A stretch of DNA of 64,000 nt, taken from contig NZ_CP126095.1 in NCBI RefSeq assembly GCF_030123105.1, forward strand, positions 4,092,001 to 4,156,000, given 5' to 3'. Origin of the DNA: Paenibacillus sp. G2S3 (GTDB taxonomy: Bacteria > Bacillota > Bacilli > Paenibacillales > Paenibacillaceae). Numbering within the stretch: the stretch's first letter is position 1; the number at the start of each line of letters is the position of its first letter. Made by a program: the position numbers and the translations under genes. This document shows, piece by piece, positions 1 through 8,734 of the stretch. The notes under the pieces are model-generated. The model worked only from the letters and a program-made list of their open reading frames with translations. It was not told the origin of the DNA and searched no databases.

Positions 1-347
1 TTCCCTTCTAAGCCGTCTACGCCCTCCAGAGAGAGCATTGCCTGTGGAGGCGCTCCAACCATTCGATTCCCGACTTCCTCCTTCCACCGCAACCACTGAA
101 GCCCATCTGTGCACACTATCTTTTGCCTAAAGAGATCAATTTGTCTTAGAACTTGTTCAAAGCTAGGTTTACCTCTGGTAGCTGAAAGATATATCGCAAA
201 ACATTGCAGCTCCACCCCACCAGATGCCAGCCGGTCTGCTGTTACATCTAATCGAGGATCATTGTCAAAATTAATATCCGGGTATGCTTGCATTTTGCTT
301 AGCACATCACAATGAAAATCCGCCACCTTAAGCTTATCAGCGCGCAT
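1..347 (-). CDS. M19-family (membrane/renal-type) dipeptidase, 5' part only
   Basis: Only about the first 115 codons are present; the frame runs off the left edge. The ATG at 347-345 is preceded by GGGGGTG. The N-terminus carries DFHCD (about residues 10-14), the His-x-Asp zinc-ligand motif of M19 dipeptidases, and LSLEGVDGLEG near the edge matches the family's metal-binding Glu segment. M19 enzymes cleave dipeptides at a two-zinc site. No signal peptide is visible, so a cytoplasmic peptidase is likely. It follows spoVS beyond that gene's terminator. Family assignment is fairly sure; the substrate is unknown. Confidence 0.75.
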   Translation of the reverse strand, partial: MRADKLKVADFHCDVLSKMQAYPDINFDNDPRLDVTADRLASGGVELQCFAIYLSATRGKPSFEQVLRQIDLFRQKIVCTDGLQWLRWKEEVGNRMVGAPPQAMLSLEGVDGLEG

Positions 348-436
348 TGTACACCCCCACTTTCTCGCAGTTCCAGCCGTACATTCCATTTCCAAGCGCC
401 TACTTCAAATACTATGCAAAAAAACGCCAGACTATA

Positions 437-476
437 AACCAAAAGCAAAAAACCTGTTTACATAAGTAAACAGGTT
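437..476 (-). terminator. Rho-independent terminator of spoVS
   Basis: A perfect 11-bp stem (AACCTGTTTAC / GTAAACAGGTT, 451-476) with a 4-nt loop is followed on the minus strand by TTTTTTGCTTTT. It lies 20 bp after the spoVS stop codon. Confidence 0.85.
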
Positions 477-495
477 CATTCATTCTATAGGTCTA

Positions 496-756
496 TTATC
501 TGGGTTCAACAATCAGTTTAATCGCGGTTCGATCTTCTCCATCAATCACTATATCAGTGAAAGCAGGAATGCAGATCAAATCAACTCCGCTTGGTGCAAC
601 AAATCCCCGGGCAATGGCAACTGCTTTGACTGCTTGATTCAGTGCTCCAGCTCCAATAGCTTGTAATTCGGCCGATCCACGTTCACGAAGAACACCCGCT
701 AATGCGCCGGCGACGGAATTTGGATTGGATTTAGCTGATACTTTTAATACATCCAT
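496..756 (-). CDS. spoVS: stage V sporulation protein S
   Basis: The 86-residue product has the length and sequence of SpoVS, a small Alba-like protein very highly conserved in spore formers and needed for coat assembly and completion of stage V. It begins MDVLKVSAKSNPNSVAGALA and contains the conserved IGAGALNQAVKAVAIARGF segment. GGGGAGG lies upstream of the ATG. It is monocistronic, with its own terminator downstream and a sigma-H-like promoter upstream, and it follows ymdB as in B. subtilis. Identification is secure; its biochemical activity is not understood in the family. Confidence 0.97.
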   Translation of the reverse strand: MDVLKVSAKSNPNSVAGALAGVLRERGSAELQAIGAGALNQAVKAVAIARGFVAPSGVDLICIPAFTDIVIDGEDRTAIKLIVEPR

Positions 757-809
757 AGTAAGTACCTCCCCTGGGAAAATAATGGTGTTCTTCCACTACT
801 TTAGATGTT

Positions 810-836
810 ATTCGCGAGAGAAGAAATAATTCCTTC
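810..836 (-). promoter_or_regulatory. putative sigma-H promoter of spoVS
   Basis: On the minus strand GAAGGAATT (828-836) fits the sigma-H -35 consensus RnAGGAwWW. CGCGAAT (810-816), 11 bp downstream, fits RnnGAAT except for its first base. spoVS is known to be sigma-H dependent in B. subtilis. Confidence 0.6.
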
Positions 837-953
837 TTTTTACGGACCACGTCTTCCAAAAACGGTGTACAAGATACTCTTTTACGATATAAAAAATATC
901 ACACTACCCTAGCACGGCGAAATTACCGAATTAAACTATACTCTGTTCTACAC

Positions 954-1748
954 TTAGCTCATAACCCATTCACCTTCACGCAGCCGTATCTTCTCCAGAC
1001 GAGTTGCCGCACCAGTATTTTCATCTAATTCTGCAAATAAACCATGAAGCTGCCACTTGCCTTCATCGACAACAAATCGTGCTGGAAGCTGAGTTGTGAA
1101 CTTATAAAGTACTGCATCTCTTTCCATACCCAGAATTCCCTCGCTTGAACCAACCATTCCCGCATCGGTCAAATACGCAGTGCCTCCTGGTAAAATCACA
1201 TCATCATTCGTTTGAACATGAGTATGTGTACCTACTACGATCGATGCCCGACCATCCATGAAATACCCCATGGCGATTTTCTCAGAGGTTACCTCTGCAT
1301 GGAAATCGACGAGAATACATTTATGATCTCTACGAAGCTCTTCCACAATTTCATCTCCAACACGGAAAGGACAATCAATAGCAGGTAAGAATGTCCGGCC
1401 TTGTAAATTTACTATGGCCAGTTCTTTACCGTTCCCTTTAACAACTGTATAACCTCTTCCCGGTGTTCCTGGCGGAAAATTAGCGGGACGAATAATCCGA
1501 GCTTCATCATCGATGAATTCAAAAATATCTTTGTTGTCCCATGTGTGATTCCCCATAGTTATACCGTGAACGCCCCAGTTAAAAAATTCATTCGCAATCG
1601 CCTTGGTGATCCCTCTACCTGCAGCAGAGTTTTCACCATTCACAATAATGATATGTGGCTGATATTTACTTTTTAGAGAGGGTAGCATCTCGCGAAGAGC
1701 CTTTCTACCAACATTTCCAACGATATCTCCAATAAATAGTACTTTAAT
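954..1748 (-). CDS. ymdB: YmdB-type metallophosphoesterase (2',3'-cAMP phosphodiesterase family), ATT start
   Basis: The family is about 264 residues and begins M-(R/K)-(I/V)-LFIGD. Here the frame upstream of the first ATG (1688) continues KVLFIGDIVGNVGRKALRE, preceded by ATT at 1748-1746. AGGAGG lies 8 nt upstream and an in-frame TAG closes the frame five codons before the ATT. ATT is therefore the likely initiator and the protein is 264 residues; ATC three bases earlier is possible. Metal-ligand motifs GD, GENSA, GNHTWD and GTHTHVQT are all present. B. subtilis YmdB hydrolyses 2',3'-cyclic nucleotides and affects biofilm and motility gene expression. It lies between rny and spoVS as in Bacillus. 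Confidence 0.93.
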   Translation of the reverse strand: MKVLFIGDIVGNVGRKALREMLPSLKSKYQPHIIIVNGENSAAGRGITKAIANEFFNWGVHGITMGNHTWDNKDIFEFIDDEARIIRPANFPPGTPGRGYTVVKGNGKELAIVNLQGRTFLPAIDCPFRVGDEIVEELRRDHKCILVDFHAEVTSEKIAMGYFMDGRASIVVGTHTHVQTNDDVILPGGTAYLTDAGMVGSSEGILGMERDAVLYKFTTQLPARFVVDEGKWQLHGLFAELDENTGAATRLEKIRLREGEWVMS

Positions 1749-1775
1749 GATTCTCTCCTCCTAATCTTAACCGCT

Positions 1776-1804
1776 ATATCTAATGAATAAGACCTCATAT
1801 TCAA
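1776..1804 (-). promoter_or_regulatory. weak candidate sigma-A promoter of ymdB
   Basis: TTGAAT (1799-1804) and AGATAT (1776-1781) are separated by 17 bp, between the rny terminator and the ymdB ribosome-binding site. The -10 is poor; the call rests mainly on ymdB lying behind a terminator. Confidence 0.3.
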
Positions 1805-1830
1805 AAGAAAAAAGGCCCCGCTTAGGGGCC
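1801..1830 (-). terminator. Rho-independent terminator of rny
   Basis: A GGCCCC / GGGGCC stem (1814-1830) with a short loop is followed on the minus strand by TTTTTTCTTTT, about 60 bp after the rny stop. Confidence 0.85.
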
Positions 1831-1890
1831 AATTCTCAACAAATATAAGAAAGTATAAGTTACATCTTATCCCTTAACCTTATATTCCAC

Positions 1891-3432
1891 CTATTTAGCG
1901 TATTCAACAGCCCGTGTCTCACGAATAACGGTAACTTTGATATGTCCTGGATAATCCAGTTCACTTTCAATCATCTTCGTAATATCGCGAGCAAGACGGA
2001 ATGCCTCTGCATCGTCAATCTTCTCTGGCTGTACCATCACGCGTACCTCACGGCCTGCCTGAATAGCAAATGATTTCTCAACGCCTTCGAATGACTCTGA
2101 GATTTCTTCTAGTTTTTCTAGACGTTTAATATACGTTTCCAGTGTTTCACGGCGAGCACCAGGTCTTGCTGCTGACAATGCATCAGCTGCACCAACCAAC
2201 ATAGCTATAACCGAGGTAGCTTCGCAATCTCCATGATGAGACGCGATACTGTTAATAACAACCGGATGTTCCTTATATTTCTTCGCTAGTTCAACGCCGA
2301 TCTCGACATGCGATCCTTCTACTTCATGATCCAGCGCTTTGCCGATATCATGGAGCAATCCTGCACGTTTTGCAAGCACGATGTCTTCCCCAAGCTCACC
2401 GGCCATCAGTCCAGTTAAATAAGCAACCTCCATGGAGTGCTTCAATACATTTTGACCATAGCTTGTACGGAATTTCAGACGACCCAGAATCTTGATCAAA
2501 TCTGGATGCAATCCGTGAACACCCACTTCGAAAGTAGCTTGTTCACCGTATTCGCGAATTCGTTCGTCCACTTCTTTGCGGGATTTCTCCACCATCTCTT
2601 CAATTCGAGCGGGATGGATGCGTCCATCTGCCACAAGCTTCTCAAGTGCCGTACGAGCCACTTCACGGCGGATTGGATCAAATCCCGACAAAATAACTGC
2701 TTCCGGCGTATCATCAATAATGAGGTCGATACCTGTAAGAGTTTCGAGTGCACGAATGTTACGGCCTTCACGACCGATAATCCGACCCTTCATCTCTTCA
2801 TTCGGCAGGGTAACAACTGAAACTGTTGTCTCCGCTACGTGATCAGCTGCACAGCGTTGGATAGCGAGTGTGATGATTTCGCGGGATTTCTTATCCGCTT
2901 CCTCTTTCGCCTGCTGTTCAATTTCTTTGATCATTTGAGCCGTTTCATGGCGAACTTCTTGCTCAACATTGCTAAGAATAATACTTCTTGCATCTTCGAT
3001 GCTTAAATTGGAAATACGCTCCAATTCAGTGACTTGGTTTTTGTAAATAACATCAATTTGCTGTTGGGTTTCATCAATTCGTTTCTCTTTGTTAGCTACT
3101 TGTTCTTCTTTTCTTTCAAGCGATTCCATTTTTTTATCCAGAGATTCTTCCTTTTGCAGCAAACGTCTCTCTTGCCGTTGGATTTCATTCCGACGTTCAC
3201 GAGTTTCTTTCTCAGCTTCAGTACGGATTCTATGGACTTCGTCCTTAGCTTCCAATACCGTTTCTTTCTTCAGCGCCTCAGCGTCTTTCTTCGCGTTCTC
3301 CACGATGACTACGGCTTCTCTTTCTGCGCTTTGAATTTTAGCTTCTGCAAGGGATTTACGAATAAAATAACCGAACCCAAAGAATAATGCAGCTACAACG
3401 AGAACGATAATGACCCAGATCCATGCTTGCAT
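1891..3432 (-). CDS. rny: ribonuclease Y
   Basis: 513 residues (B. subtilis 520). One N-terminal membrane segment (about 2-24) is followed by a long charged coiled coil (about 28-180), a KH domain containing [12 protein letters not shown], an HD domain with LLHDIGKA and a conserved C-terminus ending [12 protein letters not shown]. RNase Y is the membrane-anchored endonuclease that starts mRNA decay in many Firmicutes. A longer frame exists upstream, but ATG at 3432-3430 has the strong site GAGGAGGTGAACAG, so it was chosen. A long leader with two terminator-like hairpins separates it from recX. Confidence 0.97.
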   Translation of the reverse strand: MQAWIWVIIVLVVAALFFGFGYFIRKSLAEAKIQSAEREAVVIVENAKKDAEALKKETVLEAKDEVHRIRTEAEKETRERRNEIQRQERRLLQKEESLDKKMESLERKEEQVANKEKRIDETQQQIDVIYKNQVTELERISNLSIEDARSIILSNVEQEVRHETAQMIKEIEQQAKEEADKKSREIITLAIQRCAADHVAETTVSVVTLPNEEMKGRIIGREGRNIRALETLTGIDLIIDDTPEAVILSGFDPIRREVARTALEKLVADGRIHPARIEEMVEKSRKEVDERIREYGEQATFEVGVHGLHPDLIKILGRLKFRTSYGQNVLKHSMEVAYLTGLMAGELGEDIVLAKRAGLLHDIGKALDHEVEGSHVEIGVELAKKYKEHPVVINSIASHHGDCEATSVIAMLVGAADALSAARPGARRETLETYIKRLEKLEEISESFEGVEKSFAIQAGREVRVMVQPEKIDDAEAFRLARDITKMIESELDYPGHIKVTVIRETRAVEYAK

Positions 3433-3512
3433 CTGTTCACCTCCTCGTTGGTTCCTCTCCAAGGTATATCCCTGGGAATTGTGCAGTTGTTAAACTATCC
3501 GTTCATCACCAT

Positions 3513-3536
3513 ACAAAAAACCGGTAAACAACCGAT
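3513..3536 (-). terminator. terminator-like hairpin in the rny leader
   Basis: On the minus strand ATCGGT-TGTTT-ACCGGT (6-bp stem with one G-U pair, 3520-3536) is followed by TTTTTTG. It lies 85 bp before the rny start, downstream of the promoter at 3679-3708, so it could be an attenuator or the 3' end of a small RNA. A second weaker hairpin with TTTTTAAAAA lies near 3617-3645. Confidence 0.5.
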
Positions 3537-3678
3537 TGCCATACTGCACATGCTGCACATGCACACTGCCCGCCTTATCCGGCGATTACATTTCATATGA
3601 GTTGTACGCGAATCGTTTTTAAAAAGTCCCCTTTTTGGGAAGGAAAAAGGTTTCTTACTTTATGCCGATTCATGTTAT

Positions 3679-3708
3679 ATTTTATTATTTATAAAAAGAC
3701 ATTGTCAA
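3679..3708 (-). promoter_or_regulatory. sigma-A promoter upstream of rny
   Basis: TTGACA (3703-3708) and TAAAAT (3679-3684) are 18 bp apart on the minus strand. A second TCTCTTGACA lies 27 bp upstream (about 3730-3739) without a good -10. The predicted transcript has a leader of about 240 nt before rny. Confidence 0.65.
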
Positions 3709-3749
3709 GAGAGTCGATATGAGCATTAATGTCAAGAGAATCAGTGAGT

Positions 3750-4481
3750 CTAGTAAAATTCCTCATCTTCACCCTCATAATTGTCTTCCTCAAGTAAAGT
3801 ATTGATCACTTGTCGCACCATATCGCCCGAGAATCCACGCCGCATTAAGAAGGCTCCAGTCTTTCTGCGCTTATCTGTGGCTTCACCACGAATGAGATTC
3901 CATTTCTTACGTCCAATCTGAAGTGCACTCTCTAGTTCTTGTTCAGGACTGACATTCTCCAGTGCTTCCGAGATCAAGGTTTTGTCGATTCCTTTCTCAC
4001 GTAGCTCTTGGCGAATCCACATTTTCCCCTTTCGCTGGTTCGTAATGCGTTGCTCCGCCCATTGCTTTGCATACAAAGGGTCATCAAGAAATCTTTCCTG
4101 CTGTAGCCGTTGCACCACTTCCGCAATAATAGTCTCCCCTATTTCCTTCTGCCGTAAACGGCGAATCATTTCCATAGCGGTTCGCGGCTTTCGTTCTAGA
4201 TAACGAAGCCCTTCTACATAAGCTCGTTGACGCTCATCGGCAACAACAATTTCCTCCAAATCGGCTTTCATAAAAGAATTTCCAGTAATCATCCGATATT
4301 TAATCATGACGTCTTCGTGCACAGTCATGTTATAGGCTCCGAAATGTATGATATAGCGGTGGTCCGATTTCTTCTGACGTTCTACCTTAGTAATTTCTAA
4401 AAGTTCTCCTTCAGGAAAATCAGATAGGACCTGTACGTCCTGCTCATCCGATTCAAAATCCATGTCCAGCTGTATTACCAT
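3750..4481 (-). CDS. recX: regulatory protein RecX
   Basis: 243 residues with the tandem three-helix RecX repeats, for example LRYLERKPRTAMEMIRRL and QRLQQERFLDDPLYAKQWAEQR. GAGGTGA precedes the ATG. RecX binds RecA filaments and limits their activity. It is directly downstream of recA, separated by a recA terminator and a second hairpin, so expression probably depends on read-through or a weak promoter. The acidic tail (EEDNYEGEDEEFY) is typical of family variation. Length is close to the B. subtilis protein (264). Confidence 0.92.
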   Translation of the reverse strand: MVIQLDMDFESDEQDVQVLSDFPEGELLEITKVERQKKSDHRYIIHFGAYNMTVHEDVMIKYRMITGNSFMKADLEEIVVADERQRAYVEGLRYLERKPRTAMEMIRRLRQKEIGETIIAEVVQRLQQERFLDDPLYAKQWAEQRITNQRKGKMWIRQELREKGIDKTLISEALENVSPEQELESALQIGRKKWNLIRGEATDKRRKTGAFLMRRGFSGDMVRQVINTLLEEDNYEGEDEEFY

Positions 4482-4504
4482 AGTTGCTTGTCACCTCATA
4501 GCAA

Positions 4505-4563
4505 GAAAATATCCCCACAAAGTGTGGCTTAACTTCGATACGTACTCAGGTACTTTGCGGGGA
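4505..4563 (-). terminator. hairpin in the recA-recX gap
   Basis: CCCCGCAAAGT (4553-4562 side) pairs with ACTTTGTGGGG (4513-4523) over 11 bp with one G-U pair. The loop is about 29 nt and ATATTTTCTT follows on the minus strand. It sits just before the recX ribosome-binding site and may act as an attenuator. Confidence 0.45.
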
Positions 4564-4587
4564 CCCCAAATATACATTTTCTGATGT

Positions 4588-4628
4588 GTTAAGAAAAGAC
4601 ACCCTGCAACAATCAATCACAGGGCGTC
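4588..4628 (-). terminator. Rho-independent terminator of recA
   Basis: GACGCCCTG / CAGGGTGTC (9 bp with one G-U) spans 4599-4628 and is followed by TTTTCTTAA on the minus strand, 18 bp after the recA stop. Confidence 0.75.
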
Positions 4629-4645
4629 CTATTCCTTAATAAATT

Positions 4646-5713
4646 CTATTGTTCGATTTCGAGAAGTAGTTTTTCTTCTTCCTCTTGCTCTGCAATGATT
4701 TCCGCTTCATTTGGTGCAGCAACAATAGTGGACAGGTTACTTGCTTCACGAATCTTGTTCTCAATGATGAGTGCAATATCTTGATGTTCCTTCAAGAACT
4801 GTTTGGCATTCTCACGTCCTTGGCCGAGACGCTCACCCTCATAGGAATACCATGCACCACTCTTATTCACGATGTCCATTTCAGTACCGATGTCTACAAG
4901 ACTTCCTTCTCTGGAAATCCCTTCACCATACATGATATCAACATCAGCTTGTTTAAATGGAGGTGCTACCTTATTCTTCACAATCTTGATCTTGGTACGG
5001 TTACCTACAACGTCGTTACCCATCTTAATACTTTCAACACGACGAACATCCAAGCGCACGGAAGAGTAGAATTTCAGCGCCCGACCACCCGGAGTTGTCT
5101 CAGGGTTACCGAACATAACACCAATTTTCTCACGAAGCTGGTTAATAAAGATAGCAATTGTATTCGATTTACTAATGGCACCAGATAGCTTCCGAAGCGC
5201 TTGAGACATCAAACGAGCCTGTAGGCCGACGTGAGAATCACCCATGTCGCCTTCAATTTCCGCTTTAGGAACCAAAGCAGCTACAGAGTCAACGACAATA
5301 ATATCTACTGCGCCACTACGAACAAGTGCTTCAGCAATCTCAAGTGCCTGTTCACCCGTATCTGGCTGAGATAGCAACAATTCATCAATGTTTACGCCCA
5401 AGTTACGCGCATACTTCGGATCGAGCGCATGCTCAGCATCGATAAATGCAGCTTGTCCACCTTGTTTTTGAACTTCTGCAATAGCATGAAGAGCAACAGT
5501 TGTTTTACCGGAGGATTCAGGTCCGTACACTTCAATAATACGTCCCTTTGGAAGTCCGCCTATACCTAACGCAATATCAAGTGCCAAAGATCCGCTAGGT
5601 ACAACTTCCACTTGCATATGAGTGGATTCTCCCAGTTTCATGATCGAACCTTTACCAAATTGTTTTTCTATTTGACGAAGCGCCATATCAAGCGCTGCAC
5701 GACGATCTGACAA
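4646..5713 (-). CDS. recA: recombinase RecA
   Basis: 355 residues, the usual bacterial length. Walker A GPESSGKT is at residues 64-71; the [16 protein letters not shown] and [20 protein letters not shown] segments and an acidic C-terminus are present. RecA forms filaments on single-stranded DNA, catalyses strand exchange and triggers LexA self-cleavage. The start is TTG at 5713-5711 with GAAGGAAG upstream; no in-frame ATG sits before the conserved N-terminus. The promoter carries a LexA box, so the gene is expected to be SOS-induced. cinA lies upstream and recX downstream, a common arrangement. Confidence 0.98.
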   Translation of the reverse strand: MSDRRAALDMALRQIEKQFGKGSIMKLGESTHMQVEVVPSGSLALDIALGIGGLPKGRIIEVYGPESSGKTTVALHAIAEVQKQGGQAAFIDAEHALDPKYARNLGVNIDELLLSQPDTGEQALEIAEALVRSGAVDIIVVDSVAALVPKAEIEGDMGDSHVGLQARLMSQALRKLSGAISKSNTIAIFINQLREKIGVMFGNPETTPGGRALKFYSSVRLDVRRVESIKMGNDVVGNRTKIKIVKNKVAPPFKQADVDIMYGEGISREGSLVDIGTEMDIVNKSGAWYSYEGERLGQGRENAKQFLKEHQDIALIIENKIREASNLSTIVAAPNEAEIIAEQEEEEKLLLEIEQ

Positions 5714-5744
5714 TCAGACCACTTCCTTCACTGTTTATAATAAT

Positions 5745-5773
5745 ATAATAACGTGTTTGTGAGGTCTTGCCAA
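5745..5773 (-). promoter_or_regulatory. sigma-A promoter of recA
   Basis: TTGGCA (5768-5773), 17 bp, TATTAT (5745-5750) on the minus strand, about 35 bp before the start codon. Confidence 0.75.
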
Positions 5774-5782
5774 GCTTTTTTT

Positions 5783-5796
5783 CGAACATACATTCG
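5783..5796. promoter_or_regulatory. LexA (SOS) box of recA
   Basis: CGAACATACATTCG differs from the Gram-positive LexA consensus CGAAC-n4-GTTCG at one position. It lies 10 bp upstream of the recA -35 element. Confidence 0.75.
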
Positions 5797-5937
5797 TTTT
5801 TTTTGTCTTAAGCGTTAATTATCCCTTTTATTGTAAGCCTCCCTCCGGATATAGAAGTTAACTATTTTCTTCACTTCACCGGACATCAACGACTTATGAT
5901 CCTAACTAAAAATAGTGATCAAAATCTCTGCAGATAT

Positions 5938-5975
5938 ACAAAAAACCGCAGCAAAGAAATCTCAGTGCCACGGTT
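5938..5975 (-). terminator. Rho-independent terminator of cinA
   Basis: AACCGTGGCA (5966-5975) pairs with TGCTGCGGTT (5944-5953), 10 bp with two G-U pairs, followed by TTTTTTG on the minus strand. The remaining 5800-5935 stretch up to the recA promoter shows no gene, only an imperfect TCCGG/CCGGA inverted repeat. Confidence 0.75.
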
Positions 5976-6013
5976 CTTCCGTATGTTTCAATTATAACTG
6001 GGCTAAACTCCCA

Positions 6014-7300
6014 TTACAAGTCTGAACCCTCAAGTGGTGTCTCCACCTTGCGTTCCTCAAGTCTGCGCCATAGTCGATACAGCAGAGCTTTAACAGTACG
6101 CAGGCGGATATTTTCACGAGTACCTTTAAGATTAAGCTCATATACCTCTGTCTTACGCCCACGTTCAGCCAGACCAATAAATACAAGCCCAACTGGCTTA
6201 CGTTCAGAATAGCCCGGTCCTGCTACACCTGTTACAGATAAACCGAAATCACTGTCCGCGATCATTCTCACCTGATCAGCTAACACCTCGGCAACTTCAC
6301 GACTCACTGCCCCAGGAGCATTTGGCCCCTCCAAATAAGCACTTGGCACATTCAGAAGCTTTTTCTTTAGGTCGTTAGAATAACAGACAATTCCTCCCGC
6401 AAACATCGAAGCACTACCTGGAATGTTGGTTATACTCTCCATCAGCAAGCCTCCAGTGCAACTCTCCGCCGCGCTTAAAGTCAGACCTGCATCCGCCATC
6501 CAATCCACAATTAGCTGCTCCAGTGGCACATCAATATTTGCATATAAATGTTCTGGTAAAATCTCTTTGATCTGATTCTCCAGAATCTCCAGCTTCTTGA
6601 AAGCTTCATGCTCGGAAGGCGCCTTTGTCGAAATACGGACGGTTACCTCTCCCTCTTTAGCGTAAGGAGCGATGGTCGGATCAGTCTGGCTGTGAATAAG
6701 ATCAATGAGTTTATCCTCAAGCAGGGATTCCCCGATACCAGCGAATTTAAGCATTTTAGAATAAATTGGCATTTCTGTCGTCAGTGCATGCTGCTGGAGC
6801 CACGGTACAGCCTTATCTACGAACATCGGTTTCATCTCACGAGGTGGACCAGGAAGCACAATATAATATTTCTTTTCATGCTCAAAAGCAATACCAACAG
6901 CAAGACCGATCTCATTCGGCAAAGGTGTTGTTCCTTCAATTATAAGTGCCTGTTTACGGTTATTCTCCGTCATAACGATCTTTCGATCATCAAAGAAACG
7001 TTGCACATGATCCATTGCCATGCGATCTATATGGAGTGTTCGACCTAGAGCAGCAGCCAGTGCATCTTTCGTAAGATCATCCTCTGTCGGACCAATACCA
7101 CCGGTAAAAATGATAACATCAGCTCTACTTTGAGCGATTTCAATCGCTTGCTGCAAGCGACTGCTGTTATCGCCAACCACGGTTTGAAAATATACATCAA
7201 TGCCAATAGCAGCTAGTTCTATAGACAAAAACTGGGCATTACTATTTACGATTTGACCGAGCAAAAGCTCCGTGCCTACTGCTATAATCTCCGCTTTCAT
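6014..7300 (-). CDS. cinA: CinA: competence/damage-inducible protein, nicotinamide-nucleotide amidase
   Basis: 428 residues (B. subtilis 416). The N-terminal half is the MoaB/MogA-like domain: AEIIAVGTELLLGQIVNSNAQ and FTGGIGPTEDD (residues ~2-80), with VLPGPPREM near 150. The C-terminal half is the PncC-type amidase domain with AAESCTGGLL and VTGVAGPG. The family deamidates NMN and hydrolyses ADP-ribose, and is associated with recA in Firmicutes. The ATG at 7300 has GAGGAGGCGAAAG upstream. It lies between pgsA and recA as in B. subtilis, with terminators on both sides. Confidence 0.96.
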   Translation of the reverse strand: MKAEIIAVGTELLLGQIVNSNAQFLSIELAAIGIDVYFQTVVGDNSSRLQQAIEIAQSRADVIIFTGGIGPTEDDLTKDALAAALGRTLHIDRMAMDHVQRFFDDRKIVMTENNRKQALIIEGTTPLPNEIGLAVGIAFEHEKKYYIVLPGPPREMKPMFVDKAVPWLQQHALTTEMPIYSKMLKFAGIGESLLEDKLIDLIHSQTDPTIAPYAKEGEVTVRISTKAPSEHEAFKKLEILENQIKEILPEHLYANIDVPLEQLIVDWMADAGLTLSAAESCTGGLLMESITNIPGSASMFAGGIVCYSNDLKKKLLNVPSAYLEGPNAPGAVSREVAEVLADQVRMIADSDFGLSVTGVAGPGYSERKPVGLVFIGLAERGRKTEVYELNLKGTRENIRLRTVKALLYRLWRRLEERKVETPLEGSDL

Positions 7301-7349
7301 ACCTGGCTTTCGCCTCCTCGTTATAATGTAGATACACTGCTTTTAGGGT

Positions 7350-7383
7350 TTAAAAAAGGTAATAGGTGCTTTACCTATTACCT
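7350..7383 (-). terminator. Rho-independent terminator of pgsA
   Basis: A perfect 11-bp stem AGGTAATAGGT / ACCTATTACCT (7357-7383) with a 5-nt loop is followed by TTTTTTAAA on the minus strand. Confidence 0.9.
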
Positions 7384-7409
7384 CTCCTATATATAGCTAC
7401 CTAAAATGC

Positions 7410-7997
7410 TTAAGCATTATGCAGCTGTAGCAGATCCTTATTCTTCACAAAATAATCAATTCCAGAGTAAATAGTGATCAAGGCTGCAGCCCAAATGGCA
7501 ATATCGTCTACAGGAATGCTGACGAATTGAAATGGGAAATTGTTCAACAACAGCAGTGAGATCGCTACAATTTGTACAACCGTCTTTATTTTACCCCATT
7601 TGCTGGCGGCAACCACTTTTCCCTCTAACAATGCTATCTGGCGAAGCCCGGTTACTGCGAACTCACGACTTATGATAACAATTGCGATCCATGAGTCACA
7701 TCTGCCCAATTCCACAAGTGAAATCAGAACTGCAGAAACTAACAGCTTGTCCGCTAACGGATCAAGAAGTTTACCGAGATTGGTGACCATATTATATTTC
7801 CTTGCTATGTAGCCGTCTATTCCATCTGTGCTCGCAGCAAGCAAAAAGATTACAGCTGCTACCAAATGATTAACAGATAGCTGAAAAGAGCCCCAATGTA
7901 TCGGTTCTGGATAAAAGCTGAAATCCACCAGTAAGAAAAACATCATAATCGGGATCAGGCAAATACGTGCTAGCGTGATGCGGTTGGGCAAATTCAC
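7410..7997 (-). CDS. pgsA: CDP-diacylglycerol-glycerol-3-phosphate 3-phosphatidyltransferase
   Basis: 195 residues (B. subtilis 193), a polytopic membrane protein with about four hydrophobic segments. The CDP-alcohol phosphotransferase motif DGx2ARx8Gx3Dx3D is complete: DGYIARKYNM...GKLLDPLAD. It makes phosphatidylglycerophosphate, the committed step of phosphatidylglycerol synthesis. A longer frame exists, but GTG at 7997-7995 with AGGGGAGG upstream gives NLPNRITLARI, the normal N-terminus. It precedes cinA as in Bacillus. Confidence 0.96.
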   Translation of the reverse strand: MNLPNRITLARICLIPIMMFFLLVDFSFYPEPIHWGSFQLSVNHLVAAVIFLLAASTDGIDGYIARKYNMVTNLGKLLDPLADKLLVSAVLISLVELGRCDSWIAIVIISREFAVTGLRQIALLEGKVVAASKWGKIKTVVQIVAISLLLLNNFPFQFVSIPVDDIAIWAAALITIYSGIDYFVKNKDLLQLHNA

Positions 7998-8092
7998 TGA
8001 AGTTCCTCCCCTAAATCGTTCATACAAATCGCCTGAGTCAGGCTCATCTATTTCTACTTAAGCAAGTATATTATAGCTATAAATAGGTGTCA

Positions 8093-8142
8093 AAAAAAAT
8101 ACAAAGCACCCCGCATCATGGTGCTAATAAGCACTGCGGGGT
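8093..8142 (-). terminator. Rho-independent terminator of yajQ
   Basis: ACCCCGCA (8108-8115 side) and TGCGGGGT (8135-8142) form an 8-bp stem enclosing a GTGC/GCAC stem. TTTGTATTTTTTTT follows on the minus strand. Confidence 0.85.
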
Positions 8143-8150
8143 ACAAAATT

Positions 8151-8642
8151 CTATTTTAAGTTGTTGAACTGCAGGTCCAGCGGCAAATCAGCTTTACGCA
8201 AAATCTGGATAATTTGTTGCAAATCATCGCGACTCTTACCAGTTACGCGGATCTGATCTCCTTGAATCTGGCTCTTCACCTTCAATTTCGAATCACGAAT
8301 CAGGATATTAATCTTTTTCGCGTTCTCCTGATCGATTCCTTGCTTAAGCCCTAAGCGCTGACGAACACTTCCCAGAGAAGCTGGCTCCACTTTACCGAAA
8401 TCCAAGTTTTTCAGCGTGATGCCTCTCTTTACCATCTTTGATTGTAAAATATCAATAACAGCATTTAACTTATATTCATCCTCAGAGGCGATAATAAGAG
8501 CGTCTTTCTCAAGCTTCAGACTGCTTTTACTGTTCTTAAAGTCAAATCGGTTATCAATTTCTTTCTCCGTTTGGTGAATCGCATTCGTTAATTCCTGCAT
8601 ATCCATTTTAGATACGATATCAAATGAACTTTCTGAACTCAT
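8151..8642 (-). CDS. yajQ: YajQ-family nucleotide-binding (cyclic di-GMP effector type) protein
   Basis: 163 residues, exactly the usual size. MSSESSFDIVSKMDMQEL and NAIHQTEKEIDNRFDFK are the hallmark YajQ N-terminus, and VTGKSRDDLQQIIQ lies near the end. YajQ proteins have two ferredoxin-like domains and bind nucleotides; some bind cyclic di-GMP and act on transcription factors. It stands alone between the ymf cluster and pgsA, unlike in B. subtilis, with its own terminator. The role here is not predictable. Confidence 0.93.
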   Translation of the reverse strand: MSSESSFDIVSKMDMQELTNAIHQTEKEIDNRFDFKNSKSSLKLEKDALIIASEDEYKLNAVIDILQSKMVKRGITLKNLDFGKVEPASLGSVRQRLGLKQGIDQENAKKINILIRDSKLKVKSQIQGDQIRVTGKSRDDLQQIIQILRKADLPLDLQFNNLK

Positions 8643-8734
8643 AACTCCACGTCCTTTGTTCTTTTTAGTCTGCTACTATTATAAAAGAATGATACCCTTA
8701 AGTCTAATTTTGGATAATATGTACCTCACCCGAC

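Noticed and set aside
954..1688. ymdB starting at the first ATG (1688)
   Set aside because: This would remove the metal-binding LFIGD strand present upstream in the same frame.
2437..2842. Several plus-strand frames opposite rny
   Set aside because: Shadows of the rny coding sequence with no independent signals.
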